Below the pieces are notes generated by a model, which saw only the letters and a program-made list of their open reading frames with translations, did no database searches and was not told the DNA's origin. Made by a program: the position numbers and the translations under genes. 64,000 bases of DNA, from positions 496,001 through 560,000 of the forward strand of contig CAVPAX010000004.1 of NCBI GenBank assembly GCA_963701715.1, given 5' to 3'. This DNA is from Methylotenera_A sp963701715. Lineage in GTDB: Bacteria; Pseudomonadota; Gammaproteobacteria; Burkholderiales; Methylophilaceae. How positions within the stretch are numbered: position 1 is the first letter of the stretch; the number at the start of each line of letters is the position of its first letter. Shown here piece after piece: positions 1 to 8,711 of this stretch.

Positions 1-529
1 ATGGTGATAATTTTTTGGTATTAGAAAAAGGCCGACGCTATGAAGGCAAACCAAACTCTGCAGAAATTTCAACCACTGAGTTTGAGCGTTATGCAATACG
101 CGTTCAAACCAAGGAAGCCGCTCCAGAACCTTACCCCAAGCAAGCCTTATCCACAAAGCAACTATTGCTTGATAAAAATTCCGGCAACAAAGCTGAGTTG
201 CAATGGAGACTGGCCATTCCCATTTCAGCACTGATATTGGTGCTGTTAGCAGTACCTTTAAGTTTTGTTGACCCGCGTGCCGGACGTTCACTGAACCTCA
301 TCTTTGCGCTAGTGATTTATATCATCTACAACAATGTGTTAAGCATCTTTCAAGCATGGGTAACACAAGGCAGACTTAATGCCTATAATAGGCCTATGGC
401 CTGTACATCTATTTTTTTCTAGCACTAACATTCTATATGTTTTATCGACGCAACCATCTTTTACCCTTGATACCCAGATTTCCGGTTGGCATTTCAAAGA
501 TTTGGTCAAATTATTGGAAAAAGTCTTAA
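1..529 (+). pseudogene. lptF: LptF, LPS export permease, C-terminal part, with two frameshifts
   Basis: C-terminal end of the inner-membrane LptF subunit of the LptB2FG LPS exporter; the N-terminus lies before the window. The frame is open from base 3 and shows the periplasmic-domain tail (LEKGRRYEG), then two membrane segments (LAIPISALILVLLAVPLSFV and LIFALVIYIIYNNVLSIFQ). The frame breaks twice: an extra A near 387-388 and an extra T in the T7 run at 412-418. Removing both restores GLWPVHLFFLALTFYMFYRR and a stop at 527-529, six bases before lptG, as expected for lptF. The uncorrected frame stops at 420-422. LptF is normally required for the outer membrane, so I favour sequence error over decay. 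Confidence 0.85.
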
Positions 530-535
530 GATTCA

Positions 536-1624
536 ATGAAAATCTTTAACCGTTATTTTTGGCAAGAAACCAGCGTCAATATTTTAATGATTATGCTGGG
601 TTTGCTCGCTATGTTTTCGTTTTTTGATTTAATTCAAGAACTAGATAGCCTTGGCCAAGGCAGTTATGGCATTACTCAGATGCTGATGTTTGTACTATTA
701 AGTGTGCCTGGTCATATTTACGATGTCGTACCAGTTGCTGTGCTAGTAGGCATGATGTACAGCTTAGGAACGTTAGCACGCAACTCTGAACTGGTGGTAA
801 TGCGCGTCAGTGGTTTATCTTTACTCAATATCGGTTTAATCCTCATTAAAGTCGGTTTATTGTTCACTGTTATCACTTTTTTAGTGGGTGAACTGATTAC
901 CCCCATCAGTGAAAAAATGGCGCAGCGCATGCGTATAAAAGCAACAGATTCGGTGGTAGCGCAAGACTTTAAATCTGGCTTATGGGTAAAAGACGGTAAA
1001 AGTTTTGTGAATGTTGAAACTGTGCTGCCAGATGCCAGTTTGTTGAATGTACATATTTATGAATTTGACCAGAACTTTAAATTACGTAGCATTAGTGTTG
1101 CCAAAAAAGGCAGCTTCGCCGATGAGCATTGGGGGTTAACAGAAGTCACACAAACGAAATTTAACACGTATCAAAAAATTGAGAAAAATAATGTACAGAC
1201 ACAATTTTTCAACAAAGCTGACTGGAAATCGCTGATTCGACCCGAGCTATTAAATGTGTTGCTGGTTGCTCCGGAGAAAATGTCCGCCTGGAATTTATAC
1301 TCATTCATCAATCACTTAGAGACAAACAAGCAAAAAACAACCCGTTATGCAGTGGCTCTTTGGGCGAAAATGATTTATCCGCTTGCCTGTATGGTGATGG
1401 TGATTTTGGCACTGCCTTTTGGCTTCTTGCAGCAGCGTGCAAGTGGCACTAGCGCCAAGATTTTTACTGGCATCATGCTGGGCGTAGCTTACCAGATTAT
1501 GAATCGTGTGTTTATTCATTTGGGTGTACTGAATGACTGGCCGCCCTTGATGAGCGCGGTCATACCGACGATACTATTTTTGGTGGCTGGATTAAGTATG
1601 CTGTTTGTTATAGAACGCAGATGA
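536..1624 (+). CDS. lptG: LptG, LPS export ABC transporter permease
   Basis: Inner-membrane partner of LptF in the LptB2FG complex that extracts LPS and passes it to the LptC-LptA bridge. At 362 aa it has the usual length. It shows the family layout: three N-terminal membrane helices in residues 10-130, a periplasmic beta-jellyroll region (about 140-265, starting near VAQDFKSGLWVKDGKSFVNV), and three C-terminal helices (about 275-358, including the LALPFGFLQQRASG stretch). It begins six bases after the restored lptF stop, so the two form one unit. Its partners lptC, lptA and lptB are in a separate cluster at 30540-32670. Confidence 0.95.
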   Translation: MKIFNRYFWQETSVNILMIMLGLLAMFSFFDLIQELDSLGQGSYGITQMLMFVLLSVPGHIYDVVPVAVLVGMMYSLGTLARNSELVVMRVSGLSLLNIGLILIKVGLLFTVITFLVGELITPISEKMAQRMRIKATDSVVAQDFKSGLWVKDGKSFVNVETVLPDASLLNVHIYEFDQNFKLRSISVAKKGSFADEHWGLTEVTQTKFNTYQKIEKNNVQTQFFNKADWKSLIRPELLNVLLVAPEKMSAWNLYSFINHLETNKQKTTRYAVALWAKMIYPLACMVMVILALPFGFLQQRASGTSAKIFTGIMLGVAYQIMNRVFIHLGVLNDWPPLMSAVIPTILFLVAGLSMLFVIERR

Positions 1625-1629
1625 TAAAA

Positions 1630-2040
1630 TTAAGCCATGCGTATAAAGTGTGTTTTTAACAATCTATCATGTAAAAACAACTTATCCTTATCCACTAAAA
1701 TCCAAATAAAACCTAGCCCGATAGCAAGTACTGATATGCTTGCCAGGACATATCTAATCAGCGCCTGTTTTATACTTAGCGTTGAATTCTGCTGATTTAC
1801 AAGCTTGATTTTCCAGGTTTGTGCCGCTAAAGTTTGCCCTGTTTTACTCCAACACCAGACAAAATAAGCACCGGAGGCAAGCCACAAAAACAACCTCAAA
1901 AAAAACAAATTATAGGGTGACGTTGCTAGTCCAAACAAACTCACAAATATCCAAGTGCACAACATCCACAACGCAACCAGTAACAGCAACTCGTAAACGC
2001 AAGCCGCAAAAAGTCTTAATCGTGTAACATTATGAGTCAT
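1630..2040 (-). CDS. RDD family membrane protein
   Basis: Small integral membrane protein of the RDD family (about 136 aa from this start). It has three to four hydrophobic segments (VYELLLLVALWMLCTWIFV, LFFLRLFLWLASGAYFVWCW, YVLASISVLAIGLGFIWILV) and the conserved downstream LVDKDKLFLHDRLLKT, typical of the RDD fold; the function of the family is largely unknown. I chose the ATG at 2040 because GAAAG lies just upstream; an ATG at 2055 is possible. The longer frame to 2118 would run through a terminator and into the previous gene. It converges with lptG, leaving 5 bases between stops. Confidence 0.8.
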   Translation of the reverse strand: MTHNVTRLRLFAACVYELLLLVALWMLCTWIFVSLFGLATSPYNLFFLRLFLWLASGAYFVWCWSKTGQTLAAQTWKIKLVNQQNSTLSIKQALIRYVLASISVLAIGLGFIWILVDKDKLFLHDRLLKTHFIRMA

Positions 2041-2060
2041 ATCACTTTCATTCATGGTGT

Positions 2061-2091
2061 AAAAAAGCCCGCATTGAATCAATAGCGGGCT
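2061..2091 (-). terminator. Rho-independent terminator after the DUF3106 gene
   Basis: Read on the minus strand, AGCCCGC (2091-2085) pairs with GCGGGCT (2072-2066). The loop contains a further ATTG/CAAT pairing, and a run of six T follows at 2066-2061. It sits 24 bases after the DUF3106 stop and just before the RDD start, so the RDD gene probably depends on read-through or its own promoter. Confidence 0.8.
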
Positions 2092-2114
2092 GCTATGTGT
2101 TATGCCGTATAAAA

Positions 2115-2624
2115 TCATTCCAAATCCGGCTCATAATCCCATTCGGAAGACCCTTTGCGCATCTTTTCTCGCTCAGCTTCAGGCAATTTTTGATGCTCAG
2201 CCCATTTTCTGCGTATTTCATCTTGCTTATCTGGGCTCAAAGCATGGAATTGTTGATAGCGTTTACGCGCATTTTCACGCTCGTAAGGTGTCATGCGGCT
2301 CCACCTGTTAAGACGCTTTTGCACACGCTGTTGTTTCTGTGCATCCATTTTCGGATAATCTTTGGCGATATCCAGCATTTTTTCGCGCTGCCAAGGTCTT
2401 AGAGTATCCCACTCTGATCCTAATGGCGCCAAAACCTTACGCTCCTCATCAGAAAGCTGATTCCATGTCTGCATTGGTATTTCGCTATTAGCATTATCAT
2501 TCATTGATGATTTGATGCTGCCAATATCGCCCATTGCCAACAAAGTGCCTTCTTTCAAATAGACAAGTTCACCCGCTTGTAGACTAGTTGCTACAATAGC
2601 CAATAACAATAAAATCTTATTCAT
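2115..2624 (-). CDS. DUF3106 periplasmic protein
   Basis: 169 aa exported protein of the DUF3106 family, function unknown. Residues 1-18 (MNKILLLLAIVATSLQAG) form a signal peptide. The mature part is highly charged and helical, with repeated short modules of the type W..L..EER..L.PL, WQREK, M.PYEREN and LSPDKQDEIRRKW. This resembles CpxP/LTXXQ-like periplasmic stress adaptors in style, though I cannot show homology. It follows the sigma factor and DUF3619 gene on the same strand (48-base gap) and ends at a clear terminator, so the three probably form one transcript. Confidence 0.85.
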   Translation of the reverse strand: MNKILLLLAIVATSLQAGELVYLKEGTLLAMGDIGSIKSSMNDNANSEIPMQTWNQLSDEERKVLAPLGSEWDTLRPWQREKMLDIAKDYPKMDAQKQQRVQKRLNRWSRMTPYERENARKRYQQFHALSPDKQDEIRRKWAEHQKLPEAEREKMRKGSSEWDYEPDLE

Positions 2625-2672
2625 TCAAACATTATTTCTATTTATGTAGTAATTTCTTAAAAAACTTTATAA

Positions 2673-3074
2673 CTATAACTTGGCTTGCCCGTTATTTAAA
2701 TAAGGCTCAAAACTTCTGTCCACAAAGGCTTCCGGAGGCAACTCCGCACTTAATAGATATGCATCGCTGGAGTCTTTTTGGCTAAATGATTGCATTAATA
2801 CCAAGCCTGCAATGATTGTCCCCAACACCAAGCCAGCACTGATGATACGGTGGTGCTCTGCCCATGAATAAATGCTATTCAACGTACCATCATGATTAAC
2901 GCCAACGCCAGAAATACGTTGAGCATGTGCCCTTATCGCTTTCTGACGGCCGTCATCAAGCTTTTTTAGAGTGCGCATACTCAAGCGGTTAGCGTGAGCA
3001 TCCAACAAACTGACAATTTGCTTGGCTTGTGTGTCTAATTCACTATTTTGTAAATCTTGATTTGTATTGTCCAT
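2673..3074 (-). CDS. DUF3619 single-pass membrane protein, possible anti-sigma factor
   Basis: 133 aa protein matching the betaproteobacterial DUF3619 pattern. Residues 1-70 are polar (LDTQAKQIVSLLDAHANRLS, then an Arg/Lys-rich part), residues about 73-95 form one membrane helix (IISAGLVLGTIIAGLVLMQSF), and about 38 residues follow, predicted outside. It starts two bases after the sigma-factor stop, so translation is likely coupled. Cytoplasmic domain, single helix and position after an ECF-type sigma gene are the layout of an anti-sigma factor. That role is my inference and no known anti-sigma motif is visible. Confidence 0.8.
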   Translation of the reverse strand: MDNTNQDLQNSELDTQAKQIVSLLDAHANRLSMRTLKKLDDGRQKAIRAHAQRISGVGVNHDGTLNSIYSWAEHHRIISAGLVLGTIIAGLVLMQSFSQKDSSDAYLLSAELPPEAFVDRSFEPYLNNGQAKL

Positions 3075-3076
3075 AT

Positions 3077-3667
3077 TTATGACTCTACTCCTAAATTTGC
3101 TATTGCTTTACTACCCAGCCCTTGTTTTTCCAAAATAACTGCCAGGGTATGTACTGCTCGTGAACAGTGTGTCTTAACACTACCTTCTGAGCAACCCATC
3201 GTTGCTGCGGTTTCAGCAACATCCATTTCTTCCCAATAACGCAATACAAAGGCCTCTCGTTGACGCGGAGGCAGCCTTTCCAGCGCTTTTTCAATAATTA
3301 TCATGGTCTGACTTCGCTCAAGTTGTACCATGGGATTTTCAGATTCATCTTCGACATCGATGGTGTCAAGAGGATCATGATCTTCCTCCCCATCCTTACC
3401 AGCGCCAAAAGATGACAACAGTGTCGTCCACAAATTGCGTACTTTTTGCCTGCGCCAGTAATCTCGCATGGTGTTCTGCAAAATACGTTGAAACAACATG
3501 GGATATTCTGCAATTGGCTTATCGGCGTATTTTTCGGCCAACTTTAACATAGCATCCTGCACAATATCCAGCGCTACATGGTCGTCGCGCACTGCATACA
3601 CTGTTTGCTTAAAAGCGCGTCGCTCCACATCTCGCAAAAAATCTGATAATTCTTGAGAACTAGCCAT
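3077..3667 (-). CDS. RNA polymerase sigma factor, ECF (sigma-70) family
   Basis: 196 aa sigma factor with region 2 (about residues 8-75, ending in YPMLFQRILQNTMRDYWRR) and region 4 (about 125-180: LERLPPRQREAFVLRYWEEM followed by a helix-turn-helix with EGSVKTHCSRA). An unusually acidic linker (residues about 85-115, GKDGEEDHDPLDTIDVEDE) joins them. Regions 1.1 and 3 are absent, as in the ECF class. It leads the unit with DUF3619 and DUF3106 and is divergent from the PP0621-like gene. The signal it answers to is not evident; its neighbours point to the cell envelope. Confidence 0.9.
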   Translation of the reverse strand: MASSQELSDFLRDVERRAFKQTVYAVRDDHVALDIVQDAMLKLAEKYADKPIAEYPMLFQRILQNTMRDYWRRQKVRNLWTTLLSSFGAGKDGEEDHDPLDTIDVEDESENPMVQLERSQTMIIIEKALERLPPRQREAFVLRYWEEMDVAETAATMGCSEGSVKTHCSRAVHTLAVILEKQGLGSKAIANLGVES

Positions 3668-3742
3668 GAAATTTTTTATTTAATCAGTAATTGTAAGTAT
3701 ATCAGCTTTAAGTTTTATACTGACTTAGGTTTTTTGCCCAGT

Positions 3743-3770
3743 TTGTATTCGCGCAGCTTTTGGTTACAAT
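3743..3770 (+). promoter_or_regulatory. Possible sigma-70 promoter for the PP0621-pilS-pilR unit
   Basis: TTGTAT (3743-3748), a 16-base spacer and TACAAT (3765-3770), 39 bases before the ATG at 3810. The -10 matches five of six consensus bases and the -35 three of six. The assignment rests on sequence match only. Confidence 0.35.
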
Positions 3771-3809
3771 CTTTTAATACTTGATTCAGTTTTAGGTTAA
3801 AAAGGAATT

Positions 3810-4049
3810 ATGACACGTATTATATTGCTGATTATCTTGATTTGGCTGCTGTACCAAGTAGTCAAACGCATCGCTGCAAGTGCAAATCCCAAGCACAAAC
3901 AATCCGGAATAGAAGAAAAATTTGTGCAATGCGCACATTGTGGCTGCCATATTCCTGAAAGTGAAAGCCAAATCAGAAACGACAAATTCTATTGTTGCAA
4001 TCCAGAATGCCAGAATTTAGATTCTCAGAAAAACGAACATGGCGATTGA
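3810..4049 (+). CDS. PP0621 family small protein with Cys-rich metal-site motif
   Basis: 79 aa protein with an N-terminal membrane helix (residues 3-17) followed by a compact Cys/His part: CAHCGCHIPES and, about 15 residues later, CCNPEC, which resembles a zinc ribbon. This is the PP0621/MYND-like family found upstream of pilS-type genes; its function is unknown. A good ribosome site (AAGGAA) precedes the ATG. The 3' end overlaps the histidine kinase gene by 11 bases, so the two are almost certainly co-expressed. Confidence 0.85.
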   Translation: MTRIILLIILIWLLYQVVKRIAASANPKHKQSGIEEKFVQCAHCGCHIPESESQIRNDKFYCCNPECQNLDSQKNEHGD

Positions 4050-5676
4050 TTTAATTGCCCACTTGAACACCAAAATAACCGCCACACGTTGGCGCAGCCT
4101 TAAACTTTATAACGCTTACAGATTTCTGATAGCGCTATTGCTGTTGGTAACACAAGATCTGATTAGTGGTAACAATTGGTTACAGAGCGCTAATATTGCA
4201 ATGTCTACTGATCTCTTTTCTGCATTAACACTTGGTTATTTTGTCTTCAGCGTCATTTCAGTCATTTTTACCTGGTTAGAAAAACCTGATATAGATATCA
4301 ACCTCCCGATTCAAATCATCATTGATATTATATTTATTGTGCTGCTGATGCATGCGCAGGAGGGTAACCAAGGAGGGATTGGCCTGTTATTGATTATCGC
4401 TATCGCCAGCGCAAGTTTGGTGAGCGAAGGTCGTCTAGCCTTATTTTATGCCGCTGTAGCCAGCATCGGTATACTGCTAGAGCAATCATATCGTGTTTTA
4501 TTAATTGATAAATCTGCCAGTAATTACACACCTGCAGTATTGTTAAGTTTAGGTTGCTTTGCCACCGCTTGGCTGGCTTACAGCCTAGCAAAACGCGCGC
4601 GCGAAAGTGAATTACTAGCCTCACAACGTGGTCTGGACGTGCAGAATATGGCGCAAATTAATGCACTGATCACACACGAAATGCAAGATGGAGTACTGGT
4701 TGTGGATCAGGAATTTCAAATCAAACATTACAATATCCAGGCTGAAACGCTGCTCGGATTAGATTCTAAAAGTTGGCAAGGAAAGGCTCTCAGCGAAGTA
4801 TCTCCTGAAATTAATAGCATGATGCGACATTGGCTTGAGGAAGGAGAGCCATTGCAGTCATTTGCACCGACCAATATTGCTACACCTAATGTTCTTAAAC
4901 TAAACACTCTTTCGCGGGAGTTACGGCTTAGATTTTTGCCTATTTCAGAAAATCGTCATCAAGGTGCTGTCATATTTATTGAAGACTGGTCGCAAATGCA
5001 GACACAAGCACATCAGGTAAAACTAGCTGCGCTAGGACGATTAACCGCTAATATTGCACATGAGATCCGCAATCCTCTTAGCGCGATCAGCCATGCAAAT
5101 CAATTATTGCAGGAAGAAGATACCGACCCAGCAACAAGGCGCATGCTACAAATCATTGGTGATAACGTACAACGCCTTGATCAAATTATTAAAGATGTTC
5201 TTGAACTGAATCGACGGGATCGCACCAATCAGGAAATCATACATTTAGAGCATTTTATTCTTGATTTTTATACCCAATTCTGTGCGGTAGAAAAAATTCC
5301 AGCTTCTTGTTTCAAGTTGACATTGATTAACGCGGAAACGCTTATTTCATTTGATCGCAGGCATCTAAATCAAATCTTATGGAACCTATGTAAAAATGGA
5401 TGGCGACACTGTAAAAAAATAGAAAATAGCCTAAAATTATCACTGACATTAACAGAAAAAACAAAAACTGTGCATATCGAAATTAGTGATGATGGCGACG
5501 GCATTCCTGAAAGTGTGCGCAGCCATTTGTTTGAGCCGTTTTTCACGACTGAAAAATCCGGAACCGGGCTTGGTCTTTATATTGCGCGTGAGCTAGCAGA
5601 TGCCAATGGCGCAAAACTGCAATATAAGTCCTCAGACTCTGGTACGCAATTTATCATCCACATCAAAAAGGTTTAG
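4039..5676 (+). CDS. pilS: PilS-type sensor histidine kinase
   Basis: 545 aa membrane-bound kinase. Six hydrophobic helices fill residues about 25-185, a PAS domain covers about 205-310, and the HisKA domain has the phospho-acceptor in IAHEIRNPLSAISHANQLL (His341). The catalytic domain has an N box (LWNLCKNGWRHC), G1 (DDGDGIPES) and G2 (GTGLGLYIA). Many N-terminal helices, a PAS domain and the following NtrC-type regulator gene are the features of PilS, which with PilR controls type IV pilin transcription through sigma-54. No pilin gene is in this window. The stop is six bases before pilR. Confidence 0.88.
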   Translation: MAIDLIAHLNTKITATRWRSLKLYNAYRFLIALLLLVTQDLISGNNWLQSANIAMSTDLFSALTLGYFVFSVISVIFTWLEKPDIDINLPIQIIIDIIFIVLLMHAQEGNQGGIGLLLIIAIASASLVSEGRLALFYAAVASIGILLEQSYRVLLIDKSASNYTPAVLLSLGCFATAWLAYSLAKRARESELLASQRGLDVQNMAQINALITHEMQDGVLVVDQEFQIKHYNIQAETLLGLDSKSWQGKALSEVSPEINSMMRHWLEEGEPLQSFAPTNIATPNVLKLNTLSRELRLRFLPISENRHQGAVIFIEDWSQMQTQAHQVKLAALGRLTANIAHEIRNPLSAISHANQLLQEEDTDPATRRMLQIIGDNVQRLDQIIKDVLELNRRDRTNQEIIHLEHFILDFYTQFCAVEKIPASCFKLTLINAETLISFDRRHLNQILWNLCKNGWRHCKKIENSLKLSLTLTEKTKTVHIEISDDGDGIPESVRSHLFEPFFTTEKSGTGLGLYIARELADANGAKLQYKSSDSGTQFIIHIKKV

Positions 5677-5682
5677 TACCGA

Positions 5683-7077
5683 ATGGCGCAACAATTTAAT
5701 TGCTTGGTAGTTGATGACGAAACCGATATTCGCGAACTGGTTGTATTGACACTAGAGCGCATGGATATTCGCGCGGATAGTGCTGGCAATCTGGAAGAAG
5801 CCAAAGAGCTGTTAGCCAGCAGGAATTATGATTTGTGTTTAACAGACATGCGTCTGCCAGATGGTTTGGGGCTAGAACTCGTTCAGCATATCTCAGCCAA
5901 TTATATCGGTTTACCGGTAGCAGTAATCACAGCTTACGGGAGCGCAGAAAATGCCGTGTCTGCTTTAAAAGCAGGAGCATTTGATTATTTAACCAAGCCA
6001 ATTTCACTCAAACAGTTGCGCCCACTTGTAGAGTCTGCGCTTAAGCTCTCGAGATCTGACACAAGTGAAACACATAATACGGGTGATTTGATTGGCAACT
6101 CACCCGCAATGAGTTATGTACGTACCATGATAGAAAAGCTCGCGCGCAGCCAGGCACCGGTCTATATTAGTGGCGAGTCCGGCAGCGGCAAGGAGTTGGC
6201 GGCCCGGCTCATTCATAGCAATAGTTCGCGTCGCGATAAAGCGTTTATAGCTGTCAACTGCGGCGCCATACCCGAAAATCTCATGGAAAGTGAGTTTTTT
6301 GGTTACAAAAAAGGTGCTTTTACTGGTGCGGCACAAGACACTCTAGGTCTTTTTCAAGCCGCAAATGGTGGTACGCTATTTTTAGATGAAGTGGCCGACT
6401 TACCCCTTGCCATGCAAGTAAAACTCCTGCGTGCTATTCAGGAGAAAAAAGTTCGCAGCGTTGGTGGTACCACTGAAGAAGCAGTAGATGTACGCATCAT
6501 TAGCGCTACACATAAAAATTTAAGTTCCTTGATGGAGCAAGGCCTATTCAGACAAGATTTATACTATCGTCTCAATGTCATTCAGCTTAAAATGCCTGCA
6601 TTGCGAGATCGGCCAGAGGATATCCCGGAACTTACACAAAAGTTATTGCAAAAACTGTGTCAGGCGCAAGGCATAGCTAGTCCTATGCTTGAAGAGAGCG
6701 CCAGTAAACTAATTTCCGAGTTACATTTTGCAGGCAATGTACGCGAACTGGAAAACATGTTAGAACGTGCATTGGCGTTATGTGATGGTCAAAAAATAAG
6801 TGCTGATGACTTATTTATGGGCGAAGAAGTCAAGGTTAGAAGTGAAGAAGGAAACAACTTTGATCCTAGCGGCAATCTTGAAATTGGCTTACCAGAGTAT
6901 CTGGAAGATATTGAAAAACGTGCAATTCTAAAAGCGTTAAGCAAAACTAATAACAATAAAACGGCGGCTGCAAAGTTACTCGGGGTAAGCTTTAGAACTC
7001 TGCGTTATCGTTTAGCAAAGTTAGGCCTAGCTAAAGACGAGGATACAGACTTAGAAGATATCGACGATGAAAACTGA
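5683..7077 (+). CDS. pilR: PilR-type sigma-54-dependent response regulator
   Basis: 464 aa enhancer-binding protein with a receiver domain (phospho-acceptor Asp55 in CLTDMRLPDG), an AAA+ domain and a C-terminal Fis-type helix-turn-helix. The ATPase is complete: Walker A GESGSGKE (about 164-171), the sigma-54 contact loop GAFTGA (about 211-216), Walker B GTLFLDEVADL and the arginine-finger region RQDLYYRLNV. The DNA-binding end (NKTAAAKLLGVSFRTLRYRL) matches PilR. It should activate sigma-54 promoters with RpoN, encoded at 32681. It contrasts sharply with the degenerate NtrX at 43096-44364. Confidence 0.92.
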   Translation: MAQQFNCLVVDDETDIRELVVLTLERMDIRADSAGNLEEAKELLASRNYDLCLTDMRLPDGLGLELVQHISANYIGLPVAVITAYGSAENAVSALKAGAFDYLTKPISLKQLRPLVESALKLSRSDTSETHNTGDLIGNSPAMSYVRTMIEKLARSQAPVYISGESGSGKELAARLIHSNSSRRDKAFIAVNCGAIPENLMESEFFGYKKGAFTGAAQDTLGLFQAANGGTLFLDEVADLPLAMQVKLLRAIQEKKVRSVGGTTEEAVDVRIISATHKNLSSLMEQGLFRQDLYYRLNVIQLKMPALRDRPEDIPELTQKLLQKLCQAQGIASPMLEESASKLISELHFAGNVRELENMLERALALCDGQKISADDLFMGEEVKVRSEEGNNFDPSGNLEIGLPEYLEDIEKRAILKALSKTNNNKTAAAKLLGVSFRTLRYRLAKLGLAKDEDTDLEDIDDEN

Positions 7078-7088
7078 GCCCGGTAAAT

Positions 7089-8090
7089 CTAGCTAAGTAC
7101 TATAACCAAATAGGAAGTGTACAAAGCGCCATTTATCAGCAAATGCCATACTTTAATGCCGCCTTTAGCTATTAAATAACGTATCCAAACTGCAGCAATT
7201 AACGTGATTAGAATACCAAATACCACCTCTTTGCGAGGCTCCCATGGCGTAAGCATGATACCAATCGCCGGCAATAGAGTACCTTGAAACACCATTGCGC
7301 CTGTAATATTACCAAAAGCCAAAGTATCCTTACCTTTACGTATCCATAGGATACTGTTTACCTTTTCTGGCAATTCAGTCGCAATTGGAATAATCAGCAA
7401 AGATAGCAATAATGCTGAAATACCCAACAAATGTGAAGCTTCCTCTACACCCCCAATAAACCCTTTGGCTCCTGCAATCAACAGTCCTAAGCCCAGTAAC
7501 AGCTGTATCACAATCACTACCATATTATTGGGCAGGCCAAGTTTACATAGGAACATATCGCTGCCTGCTTCAGTAACATGCCCATCATCTACCAGCGCTT
7601 TGGACGCGCGTAATGTGAGCATCACGTAAATAAAGTAAATCATGACCATGCAAAAGCCTAAACCATAGCGTACGACAATCAATGTGTGTGGTACATACAT
7701 TGCAATTGCAGCAAAACTGAAGGCGATAATGAAAAAGTTTAGGTCACGAGCTAAACCTGTGCGTTCTGGCCTTAAATGACCGTGGGTGCCACGGCGTCTC
7801 CATACAGACACCGCCATCAAACAAATTGAGAGAGTAGCTAACATAAGTGGTGCTCCTAAAATTGCCCCCACGCCGATTTCTTCATTGGTTGCTATGTTTT
7901 GTGTGCCTGCGAGCAAAGCTAGCAATGGCACAGAAGTTTCTGGCAAGGCAGTGCCTACAGCAGCAAATAGAGAGCCTGTGACACCTTCCGAAATACCAAG
8001 CTTTTCGCCTAAATGTTCGAGTGCGTTAGTAAACACTTCAGCTGCGATTAAAATAACTACCAACATCACCAAAAGCTGCACAAAAATCAT
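7089..8090 (-). CDS. Sodium:calcium antiporter, CaCA family
   Basis: 333 aa polytopic membrane protein built from two inverted repeats, each with an acidic exchanger motif: GTALPETSVPLLALLAG near residue 47 and PIATELPEKVNSILW near residue 240. About ten membrane helices are visible. These alpha-repeats identify the Ca2+:cation antiporter family (YrbG-like); the transported ion cannot be read from sequence. It is a single gene, convergent with pilR (11 bases apart) and divergent from ampD. Confidence 0.88.
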   Translation of the reverse strand: MIFVQLLVMLVVILIAAEVFTNALEHLGEKLGISEGVTGSLFAAVGTALPETSVPLLALLAGTQNIATNEEIGVGAILGAPLMLATLSICLMAVSVWRRRGTHGHLRPERTGLARDLNFFIIAFSFAAIAMYVPHTLIVVRYGLGFCMVMIYFIYVMLTLRASKALVDDGHVTEAGSDMFLCKLGLPNNMVVIVIQLLLGLGLLIAGAKGFIGGVEEASHLLGISALLLSLLIIPIATELPEKVNSILWIRKGKDTLAFGNITGAMVFQGTLLPAIGIMLTPWEPRKEVVFGILITLIAAVWIRYLIAKGGIKVWHLLINGALYTSYLVIVLS

Positions 8091-8156
8091 TACTTTACCT
8101 TTACAATTAAGCTACCTTGATAAACAAGATTCTAGCTGATTAACGCTTACACTTGC

Positions 8157-8693
8157 ATGCCGAATAAAAAATTAATACTAAATGCAGCTGGCTATGTTGC
8201 GTCTGCCACACAAATTGCATCACCAAATTTTGATGCAAGGCCAAAAGACTGCTTGATCGATTTAATCGTGATTCACAACATCAGTCTCCCGCCCAATAAA
8301 TACGGGGGTGCAGGCATTGTACAACTATTCACGAACAAGCTCGATCCTGATGAGCATCCCTATTATGCAGAAATTTTCACACGCAAGGTATCATCACACT
8401 TCTTAATTCGGCGCGATGGCGAGTTGGTACAATTCGTCTCTTGCCTGAAGCGCGCTTGGCATGCTGGAGTATCCAACTGGCAGGGTCGTGAACGATGTAA
8501 TGATTTTTCAGTCGGAATAGAGCTGGAAGGCAGTGATTTTGAAGTGTTTGAACCTGTACAATACAAAGTGCTTAAATTGCTGATAACCGCACTGAAAAAA
8601 AATTATCCCATTCAGCACATCGTGGGTCATTCTGATATCGCACCCGGCCGAAAGACCGATCCTGGCCCCTATTTTGAGTGGGATAAAACTTAA
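8157..8693 (+). CDS. ampD: AmpD, 1,6-anhydro-N-acetylmuramyl-L-alanine amidase
   Basis: 178 aa cytoplasmic zinc amidase of the amidase_2 (PGRP-like) fold that cleaves recycled anhydromuropeptides. The zinc ligands are visible: His40 in LIVIHNISLPP, and the histidine and aspartate in VGHSDIAPGRKTDPGPYF near the C-terminus. WHAG and the NDFSVGIELEG block are also family signatures. It has the usual AmpD length and no signal peptide, unlike secreted AmiD. The RND efflux genes follow on the same strand, 18 bases downstream. Confidence 0.95.
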   Translation: MPNKKLILNAAGYVASATQIASPNFDARPKDCLIDLIVIHNISLPPNKYGGAGIVQLFTNKLDPDEHPYYAEIFTRKVSSHFLIRRDGELVQFVSCLKRAWHAGVSNWQGRERCNDFSVGIELEGSDFEVFEPVQYKVLKLLITALKKNYPIQHIVGHSDIAPGRKTDPGPYFEWDKT

Positions 8694-8711
8694 AATATAG
8701 AAAAAGTGAAC

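Noticed and set aside
2040..2118. Longer N-terminus for the RDD protein, starting at 2118
   Set aside because: The extra codons run through the terminator hairpin and overlap the DUF3106 stop; the ATG at 2040 or 2055 fits the family better.
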